From NCBI RefSeq assembly GCF_022398315.1, contig NZ_JAKEVF010000001.1, forward strand, positions 662,644 to 726,643: a DNA stretch of 64,000 nt, in the 5' to 3' direction. Both the position numbers and the translations under genes were made by a program. Below are positions 58,341 through 64,000 of this stretch, piece by piece. The notes under the pieces were generated by a model. That model was not told the DNA's origin, searched no databases, and saw nothing but the letters and a program-made list of their open reading frames with translations. This stretch comes from Shewanella sp. Isolate11. GTDB taxonomy: Bacteria > Pseudomonadota > Gammaproteobacteria > Enterobacterales > Shewanellaceae. How positions within the stretch are numbered: the first letter of the stretch is position 1; the number at the start of each line of letters is the position of its first letter.

Positions 58341-59087
58341 ATGTGGTTAGGGGTAGTAACCCTGTTTCCAGAGATGTTTCGTGCCGTAACAGACTTTGGT
58401 GTAACGGGTCGAGCCGTTAGCAACGGCTTACTGGAGTTGCAAACGTGGAATCCTCGTGATTTCACCCATGATAAACATCGTACCGTGGACGACAGGCCTT
58501 ATGGCGGCGGACCGGGAATGTTAATGATGGTGCAACCTCTACGCGATGCTATCCATGCAGCGAAAGCCGCTGCGGGAGATAAAGCAAAGGTGATTTATCT
58601 GTCTCCTCAAGGACGCAAGCTGACTCAGCAAGGCGTCGAAGAGCTGGCTAAATCGGAGCGTTTGATTTTAGTGTGTGGTCGTTACGAAGGTATCGATGAA
58701 CGCATTATTCAAACGGAAGTGGATGAAGAGTGGTCAATTGGAGATTACGTGCTTTCGGGCGGTGAACTTCCAGCGATGACTCTGATAGATTCGGTATCAC
58801 GTTTGGTTCCAGGTGTACTTGGTAAACAAGCGTCAGCAGAGCAGGACTCCTTCTCTGATGGATTACTGGATTGTCCACATTACACTCGCCCTGAAAGCTT
58901 AGATGGCATCGATGTACCAGATGTGTTGCTTAGCGGTAACCACGAACATATTAGACGCTGGCGTCTACAGCAAAGTCTCGGAAGAACTTTACTGCGACGA
59001 CCAGAATTATTTGAAAATCTAGCTCTGACTGACGAACAAACCAAGCTATTAGCCGAGTTTGTCGATACCGCCGATAAAGGCGAGTAA
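58341..59087 (+). CDS. trmD: tRNA (guanine-37-N1)-methyltransferase TrmD
   Basis: 248 residues. Methylates G37 of tRNAs that read CNN codons, preventing +1 frameshifts. It has the SPOUT trefoil-knot fold: [12 protein letters not shown] and [21 protein letters not shown] form the SAM knot. [11 protein letters not shown] near residue 53 and the C-terminal YTRPE-type region are conserved. It follows rimM by 15 bp. Confidence 0.98.
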   Translation: MWLGVVTLFPEMFRAVTDFGVTGRAVSNGLLELQTWNPRDFTHDKHRTVDDRPYGGGPGMLMMVQPLRDAIHAAKAAAGDKAKVIYLSPQGRKLTQQGVEELAKSERLILVCGRYEGIDERIIQTEVDEEWSIGDYVLSGGELPAMTLIDSVSRLVPGVLGKQASAEQDSFSDGLLDCPHYTRPESLDGIDVPDVLLSGNHEHIRRWRLQQSLGRTLLRRPELFENLALTDEQTKLLAEFVDTADKGE

Positions 59088-59122
59088 CAACTGGTCAGTT
59101 ATACCTAGTATGGAGTTTATTC

Positions 59123-59473
59123 ATGAATAACATCATCAAAATGCTCAACGATGAGCAAATGAAGCAAGACGTACCAGAATTTGGTGCAGGTGACACTGTA
59201 GTTGTTAAAGTACGTGTTGTTGAAGGCGGTAAAGAGCGTCTACAGGCGTTTGAAGGCGTTGTAATCGCTAAGCGTAACCGTGGTTTGCACTCTGCATTCA
59301 CCGTTCGCAAGATCTCTAATGGTGAAGGTGTAGAGCGTGCGTTCCAAACTCACAGCCCTATTATCTCTAGCATCGAAGTTAAGCGTCGCGGCCGTGTTCG
59401 TCGTGCTAAGCTTTACTATCTACGTGAGCGTTCAGGTAAGTCTGCACGTATCCGTGAGAAACTTGCTAAGTAA
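59123..59473 (+). CDS. rplS: 50S ribosomal protein L19
   Basis: 116 residues. Lies at the 30S-50S interface. The signature [52 protein letters not shown] and the ending [19 protein letters not shown] are intact. Last gene of the operon, with a terminator 36 bp downstream. Confidence 0.99.
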   Translation: MNNIIKMLNDEQMKQDVPEFGAGDTVVVKVRVVEGGKERLQAFEGVVIAKRNRGLHSAFTVRKISNGEGVERAFQTHSPIISSIEVKRRGRVRRAKLYYLRERSGKSARIREKLAK

Positions 59474-59509
59474 GAAATTACTTCAAGTAAAAAAAGATGC
59501 AGTGTTCGC

Positions 59510-59539
59510 ACAAAAAACCGCCTTATGGCGGTTTTTTGT
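59510..59539 (+). terminator. intrinsic terminator of rplS operon
   Basis: ACAAAAAACCGCC and GGCGGTTTTTTGT (13 bp, TTAT loop) form a very stable hairpin with a T-run. Confidence 0.92.
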
Positions 59540-59628
59540 GTTTTAGGGCACTGAAAATCATCAAGCTCTATTGAAAACTGGACTTTCTCCAGCAATTCAC
59601 ATTTTATTAGCGCTATTGTTTAATTTGT

Positions 59629-59687
59629 GCTTGATCTGATCATCAAGCGCAGGCATAGTTATCACCATTGTAATGGTGTACTATTAC
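59629..59687. promoter_or_regulatory. cluster of three dyads upstream of aroF
   Basis: In the 341-bp gap before aroF: GCTTGAT/ATCAAGC (59629-59648), CACCATT/AATGGTG (59663-59678, 2-bp spacer), and an imperfect palindrome GTAATGGTGTACTATTAC (59670-59687). A TGTAAA half-site typical of TyrR boxes stands at 59702-59710, but its partner half is poor. Regulation by TyrR or by leader structure is possible. The spacing does not match a canonical TyrR box. Confidence 0.35.
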
Positions 59688-59814
59688 GGGTGTGCACTCC
59701 TTATGTAAAGATGCAAATGCGGTTATGTCAGTCAGAGTTATTAATGACTATGATTGGTATAAATTAAATAATGGCTATAGTGAGTCAATAATTGAATTTA
59801 GGTTGGTAAAAGGT

Positions 59815-60894
59815 ATGCAGCAAGACACAATCAATGACATTCATATTAGTGCAGAGCAGGTGTTGGTTACCCCTGCTGAGTTGAAACAACAATTTCCTCT
59901 GTCTGATGCTGCCTATCAATATGTGTTAAATGCACGCAAAACCGTGGCTGATATTGTGCATAAACGGGATAATCGTGTGTTGGTTGTGAGTGGCCCTTGC
60001 TCTATTCATGACATTGAGTCGGCAAAAGAATACGCACTTAAACTCAAGCAATTGCATGATGAACTACAAGATGAATTTTACATCTTGATGCGAGTTTACT
60101 TTGAAAAGCCACGTACTACCGTTGGCTGGAAAGGCATGATTAATGATCCTGATATGGATGAGTCTTTCGATGTCGAAAAGGGCTTGCGTATGGCACGTGA
60201 GCTAATGATCTGGCTAGCCGAGTTAGGTTTACCCGTTGCGACAGAAGCACTGGATCCGATCAGCCCTCAATACCTCTCAGAATTGGTCACTTGGTCAGCC
60301 ATTGGAGCGCGTACTACTGAGTCACAAACTCACCGTGAAATGGCTTCTGGTTTATCTATGCCAGTTGGATTCAAGAACGGTACTGACGGCAAGCTGGCTG
60401 TTGCAATTAATGCTTTAGAGTCAGCAGCAAGCAGCCATAGATTTATGGGGATAAACCAGCAGGGTCAGGTAGCGTTATTACAAACGGCGGGAAATCCGGA
60501 TGGCCATGTTATTTTACGTGGTGGCAAAAAGCCTAATTTCGATGCTGCCAGTGTGGCAGATTGTGAAAACCAGCTGCACGGTGCGAATTTAACAGCACGT
60601 TTGGTGGTCGATTGTAGTCATGGTAATTCATCGAAAGATCACAACAAGCAGCCTGTTGTTTGCCAAGATGTATTTAATCAAATTCAAAATGGCAATAAGT
60701 CGATTATTGGTGTGATGCTGGAAAGTCATCTTAATGCCGGTAATCAAAGTAGTAACAAGCCTTTATCTGAACTTGCTTATGGGGTCTCAGTTACCGATGC
60801 TTGTATCGACTGGCAAACGACCGAGCAATTGTTGCGTCACGGTGCAGAGCAACTAGCCTCTGTTTTACCAACAAGATTTGATATGCTCAATTAA
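59815..60894 (+). CDS. aroF: 3-deoxy-7-phosphoheptulonate (DAHP) synthase, AroF type
   Basis: 359 residues from the ATG at 59815, which has AAAGG upstream and matches E. coli AroF (356 residues; QQDTINDIHISAEQVLVTP versus its own N-terminus). An open frame continues upstream to 59692 and would add 41 residues (see findings). The enzyme joins PEP and erythrose 4-phosphate, the entry to aromatic biosynthesis. Motifs: VVSGPCSIHD, RVYFEKPRTTVGWKG, SAIGARTTESQTHREMASGL, GFKNGTDG, DCSHGNSSKDH. The AroF type is expected to be inhibited by tyrosine, which fits the downstream tyrA. Confidence 0.95.
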   Translation: MQQDTINDIHISAEQVLVTPAELKQQFPLSDAAYQYVLNARKTVADIVHKRDNRVLVVSGPCSIHDIESAKEYALKLKQLHDELQDEFYILMRVYFEKPRTTVGWKGMINDPDMDESFDVEKGLRMARELMIWLAELGLPVATEALDPISPQYLSELVTWSAIGARTTESQTHREMASGLSMPVGFKNGTDGKLAVAINALESAASSHRFMGINQQGQVALLQTAGNPDGHVILRGGKKPNFDAASVADCENQLHGANLTARLVVDCSHGNSSKDHNKQPVVCQDVFNQIQNGNKSIIGVMLESHLNAGNQSSNKPLSELAYGVSVTDACIDWQTTEQLLRHGAEQLASVLPTRFDMLN

Positions 60895-60923
60895 AATAAA
60901 TGCTTGATTGGTGGAAGCACTAA

Positions 60924-62063
60924 ATGAATGAGAAAACCACAGAAGAGTTAGAGAAGTTACGCAGTCATATTGATAATGTCGATCAGCAGCTATTGCATTT
61001 ATTGCGTAAACGTCTCGATCTTGTGGGACAAGTCGGTGCGGTCAAACACGCTGCGGGGGTACCGATTTATGCCCCTGAACGTGAAGCTTCCATGTTAGCT
61101 AAGCGCCGTGAAGAAGCGGTGCAGATGAATGTGTCGCCACAGCTGATTGAAGATATCTTACGTCGCTTGATGCGTGAATCTTATCTCAATGAGAAAGATG
61201 TGGGCTTTAAGCAAGTTAAAACCGATCTTGGGCCAGTTGTGATAGTGGGTGGTGACGGTAAGTTGGGCGGTTTATTTAGCCAGATGCTTAAGTTATCTGG
61301 TTATCAAGTTAAATCCTTGGATAAAGATGATTGGCAGCAAGCCGAAACTATTTTTGATGGTGCTGGTCTGGTGATTGTTACTGTGCCGATTAGCATCACT
61401 TGCGACTTAATCGCCAGTAAACTCACTAATTTACCTGAGTCTTGTATTTTAGCGGATTTAACCTCGATAAAAGCTGAACCTTTAGCGGCAATGCTCAGTG
61501 CTCATAACGGCCCTGTCGTTGGTTTACATCCAATGTTTGGGCCTGACGTTGGTAGTTTAGCTAAACAGGTTGTTGTGGTCTGTCATGGCCGAGACGCCGA
61601 TAAGTACCAGTGGCTTCTTGAGCAGATTAAAATTTGGGGCGCTCGATTGGTTGAAGCGGACGCGACTAAACATGATAAAGCGATGCAGTTAGTGCAGGCG
61701 ATGCGTCACTTCTCTTCGTTTGTTTATGGCTTAAACCTGTACCGAGAAGCCGCTGACATCGACAACTTGTTGCAATTTAGTTCGCCTATCTATCGTTTAG
61801 AGTTAGCCATGGTAGGGCGCTTGTTTGCTCAAAGTCCTGAGTTATATGCCGATATTATTTATGCTCAGCGCGAAAGCCTCACTGCGATTGGTGACTATTT
61901 AGAAAACTATACTCAAGCCTTAGAACTGCTTAAGTCAGGAGATCGACAAGGCTTTATCGACCAGTTTGAAGAGGTCGCAAATTGGTTTGGAGATTTTGCG
62001 CCACAGTTCCAGCGTGAAAGTCGTGCCATGTTGCAATCGGTTAATGATATGAAAACAGGCTAG
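60924..62063 (+). CDS. tyrA: Chorismate mutase/prephenate dehydrogenase
   Basis: 379 residues, a fusion: AroQ chorismate mutase (about 1-90, [33 protein letters not shown]) and prephenate dehydrogenase (about 100-379). The NAD site is [19 protein letters not shown] near residue 103, and the catalytic His lies in [10 protein letters not shown]. It forms tyrosine precursor 4-hydroxyphenylpyruvate from chorismate. It starts 30 bp after aroF; together they are the tyrosine branch operon. Confidence 0.97.
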   Translation: MNEKTTEELEKLRSHIDNVDQQLLHLLRKRLDLVGQVGAVKHAAGVPIYAPEREASMLAKRREEAVQMNVSPQLIEDILRRLMRESYLNEKDVGFKQVKTDLGPVVIVGGDGKLGGLFSQMLKLSGYQVKSLDKDDWQQAETIFDGAGLVIVTVPISITCDLIASKLTNLPESCILADLTSIKAEPLAAMLSAHNGPVVGLHPMFGPDVGSLAKQVVVVCHGRDADKYQWLLEQIKIWGARLVEADATKHDKAMQLVQAMRHFSSFVYGLNLYREAADIDNLLQFSSPIYRLELAMVGRLFAQSPELYADIIYAQRESLTAIGDYLENYTQALELLKSGDRQGFIDQFEEVANWFGDFAPQFQRESRAMLQSVNDMKTG

Positions 62064-62100
62064 TTTAATTTAATTTTATTTAATTTAATTTGTGTATCTT

Positions 62101-62140
62101 AAGACCAAGATGATGTTGATTCATCTTGGTCTTTTTATTT
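62101..62140 (+). terminator. intrinsic terminator of aroF-tyrA
   Basis: AAGACCAAGATG and CATCTTGGTCTT (12 bp) with an 8-nt loop, then TTTATTTT. Before it lies a low-complexity TTTAA-rich stretch (62064-62093). Confidence 0.9.
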
Positions 62141-62195
62141 TAAAAAAGGCAATTTTTTAAATATTAAAAATCAATTAATAGTGCTTTTTTCATTA

Positions 62196-62369
62196 TACCA
62201 ATCAAAGTAAATTAGTGAACAGCCCGCTTTATAAAAGAATAGGCACAGGAAAAATTGTCGAGAACAAGGCATAGATTGCTGTAACTAGTTATTCTAATTA
62301 CAAATTTTACAACACGGTTATCGGCGATTTTAACGAGTAAGAATGATCATACAATTACTGCGATTGGCA
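62196..62369. mobile_element. 174-bp MITE-like element, copy 2 (between tyrA and hcp)
   Basis: Same length and sequence as the copy at 47703-47876, about 90% identical by eye. It begins TACCAATCAAAGTAA and ends TTACTGCGATTGGCA, and is flanked by TTA on both sides (62193-62195 and 62370-62372). Copy 1 uses TAA; the target is therefore likely TWA. The element lies just upstream of the hcp promoter region and after the tyrA terminator. Confidence 0.85.
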
Positions 62370-62467
62370 TTACTTCAGCTTTCACTGATTTGATCTGCCT
62401 CATAGTTTGAGCCTTTAGATCACGAATTTTCTTTTGCAGAATTTTTTACCGCAGTAGACTCACCTAA

Positions 62468-62490
62468 AACATGCAAAAAATATACATGAT
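62468..62490. promoter_or_regulatory. candidate NsrR operator of hcp
   Basis: Two half-sites centred on ATGCA and TACAT have the 11-1-11 geometry of NsrR sites: the ATG and the opposing CAT are spaced as in the consensus AAGATGYATTT-N-AAATRCATCTT, and about 15 of 22 positions match. The site ends 20 bp before the hcp start. hcp is a classic NsrR target in other gammaproteobacteria. Consensus from memory. Confidence 0.45.
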
Positions 62491-62509
62491 TAAAAATAGG
62501 AGCGGTAAT

Positions 62510-64000
62510 ATGTTTTGTATTCAGTGTGAGCAAACGATTAGAACCCCAGTGGGCAATGGTTGCAGTTATGCTCAAGGTATGTGCGGTAAGTTGTCAGATA
62601 CATCGGATCTACAGGACTTGTTGATCTATCTATTGCAAGGTGTTTCAGCTTATGCGGTTAAGTTACGGGAGTTTGAGTTCCTTGATAGTGAAGTGGATAC
62701 CTTTGTTCCAAAAGCTTTTTTCTCTACGTTAACTAATGTGAACTTTGATGACGACAGACTCATTGACTATGTCAGGCAGGCTGAAAAATTACGTACCCGT
62801 TTGAAGCTCGCCTATGAGACTGCTTGTGAAAAAGCGGGTAAAGCAGTGGATAGTTTGATCCCCGCTGCGTCTCTTGTACTTGGTACATCTAAGCCAGAGC
62901 TGTTAGCGCAAGCATCCGTAGCGGCACCCAATCGCGGTAAGGAAGCCGTTAATGACGATATTATGGGTCTGAGATTGCTTTGCTTGTATGGTCTTAAAGG
63001 GGCGGCAGCTTACATGGAACATGCCAGAGTATTAGAGCAAACTGATGAAGATGTCGCTGCAAACTTCCATCAAATCATGGCATTTCTAGGGAGTGATTCG
63101 GAAGATGCCGATAAGTTGTTTGCTACGGCAATGGAAATCGGTCAATTGAATTATCGGGTTATGGCTATGCTTGATAAAGGAGAGACTGAAGCCTTTGGGC
63201 ATCCAGAACCGACTGAAGTGAATACCGTTGCTGTAAAAGGTAAAGCTATCTTAGTATCCGGTCATGATATGAAAGATTTAGAGCTGATTTTACAACAGAC
63301 AGAGGGTAAGGGAATTAATGTTTTCACTCACGGTGAAATGTTGCCTGCACTCGCTTATCCCGCATTCAAAAAATATCCTCATTTGGTGGGGAACTATGGT
63401 AGTGCTTGGCAGAATCAGCAGAAAGAGTTTGCTAATTTTCCTGGCGCAGTGGTGATGACTTCAAACTGCATTATCGATCCTAATGTAGGGGATTATGCTG
63501 ACCGTATCTTCACCCGCAGTATTGTGGGCTGGCCTGGAGTGACTCATATTGTCGGTGATGACTTTGCTGCTGTGATTGATAAAGCACTGTCTCTTGATGG
63601 TTTTATTTACGATGAAATCCCGCATTTAATCACCATAGGTTTTGCGCGTAATGCCTTGATGGCTGCAGCTCCAGCAGTCGTCGAGAATGTTAAAAATGGT
63701 GCGATTAAGCATTTCTTCCTTATCGGTGGCTGTGATGGCGACAAGTCTGAGCGTAGCTACTTTACTGATATTGCTACCGCGGCACCAAAAGACTCCATTA
63801 TTATGACATTAGGTTGTGGTAAGTATAAATTTAATAAGTTGGCTTTTGGTGAGATCAATGGCATTCCACGCTTGCTTGATATCGGCCAGTGTAACGACGC
63901 TTATTCGGCAATTCAGCTAGCGATTGCTCTTGCCGAGGTATTTGAGTGTGACATTAATGAGTTGCCATTAAGCTTGGTATTATCTTGGTTCGAGCAAAAG
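62510..64000 (+). CDS. hcp: Hydroxylamine reductase / hybrid cluster protein, partial (3' end outside window)
   Basis: 497 codons from the ATG at 62510 to the window edge without a stop; the family is about 550, so the last 50 or so residues are missing. Hcp reduces nitric oxide and is induced under nitrosative stress. The N-terminal [2Fe-2S]-type cysteine set is [20 protein letters not shown] followed by GMCGK. The hybrid-cluster ligands follow in [51 protein letters not shown] and [10 protein letters not shown]. The ribosome site is TAGGAG. The reductase gene hcr probably follows outside. Confidence 0.97.
   Translation, partial: MFCIQCEQTIRTPVGNGCSYAQGMCGKLSDTSDLQDLLIYLLQGVSAYAVKLREFEFLDSEVDTFVPKAFFSTLTNVNFDDDRLIDYVRQAEKLRTRLKLAYETACEKAGKAVDSLIPAASLVLGTSKPELLAQASVAAPNRGKEAVNDDIMGLRLLCLYGLKGAAAYMEHARVLEQTDEDVAANFHQIMAFLGSDSEDADKLFATAMEIGQLNYRVMAMLDKGETEAFGHPEPTEVNTVAVKGKAILVSGHDMKDLELILQQTEGKGINVFTHGEMLPALAYPAFKKYPHLVGNYGSAWQNQQKEFANFPGAVVMTSNCIIDPNVGDYADRIFTRSIVGWPGVTHIVGDDFAAVIDKALSLDGFIYDEIPHLITIGFARNALMAAAPAVVENVKNGAIKHFFLIGGCDGDKSERSYFTDIATAAPKDSIIMTLGCGKYKFNKLAFGEINGIPRLLDIGQCNDAYSAIQLAIALAEVFECDINELPLSLVLSWFEQK

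Noticed and set aside
59702..59719. TyrR box upstream of aroF
   Set aside because: Only one TGTAAA half-site is good; the partner half does not match at the required spacing.

Overview
The window is a bacterial chromosome segment from a gammaproteobacterium, almost certainly Shewanella. The gene order erpA, tyrS, gltBD, yhcC, hptA, oxyR, cyaC, mutH, rppH, ptsP, thyA, nhaA-nhaR, sdhE, nadB, rpoE-rseABC, lepAB-rnc-era-recO-pdxJ-acpS, ffh, rpsP-rimM-trmD-rplS, aroF-tyrA, hcp follows the Shewanella oneidensis chromosome as I remember it (roughly SO_1300 to SO_1363). The stand-alone phosphotransfer protein HptA beside YhcC and the class III cyclase CyaC beside OxyR are especially characteristic. 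No plasmid, phage, CRISPR array, rRNA or tRNA gene was seen.

Layout. 1-16 kb: a partial NhaD antiporter, hemL and pyrB, a ClC channel, a coiled-coil membrane protein with erpA, small membrane/DUF2750 proteins, aqpZ, an M23 peptidase with anmK (wall building and recycling), tyrS, three small genes, and a CbiB-like protein with mtnN. 16.3-20.9 kb is the one clearly accessory stretch: a lipoprotein made of two nearly identical tyrosine-phosphatase domains, bracketed by inverted copies of a dispersed repeat, then an SGNH hydrolase and an alpha/beta hydrolase. 21-28.3 kb: glutamate synthase and the divergent radical SAM gene yhcC. 28.5-33.4 kb: hptA, oxyR, cyaC, mutH and rppH. The roughly 690-bp mutH-rppH gap holds five DnaA-box-like 9-mers and looks like a DARS2-type DnaA-reactivating locus. 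33.5-41.1 kb: ptsP, a TSUP transporter, thyA (no lgt between them), nhaA with a small exported protein, nhaR and sdhE-ygfX. 41.1-52.7 kb: nadB and the divergent sigma-E operon, then the lepA to acpS cluster. 52.8-59.5 kb: an Mpo1-like protein, a CorC/CNNM protein and YpjD, ffh, and the ribosomal protein/tRNA methylation operon with an attenuator-like leader. 59.6-64 kb: aroF-tyrA and the hybrid cluster protein gene, which runs off the end.

Main functional links. RpoE-RseABC forms the envelope stress circuit with a visible sigma-E promoter. NhaD, NhaA and NhaR handle sodium and pH. HptA supplies the phosphotransfer domain missing from Shewanella ArcB. GltBD probably carries a LiuR-type operator and hcp an NsrR-type operator. 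Two 174-bp copies of a non-coding element with terminal inverted repeats and 3-bp target duplications (a MITE) lie at 47.7 and 62.2 kb.

The best candidates for something new are the DARS2-like cluster, the MITE family, the tandem phosphatase with its flanking inverted repeats, and the rpsP leader attenuator. All functional statements rest on recognising families and motifs by eye; no database search was run.
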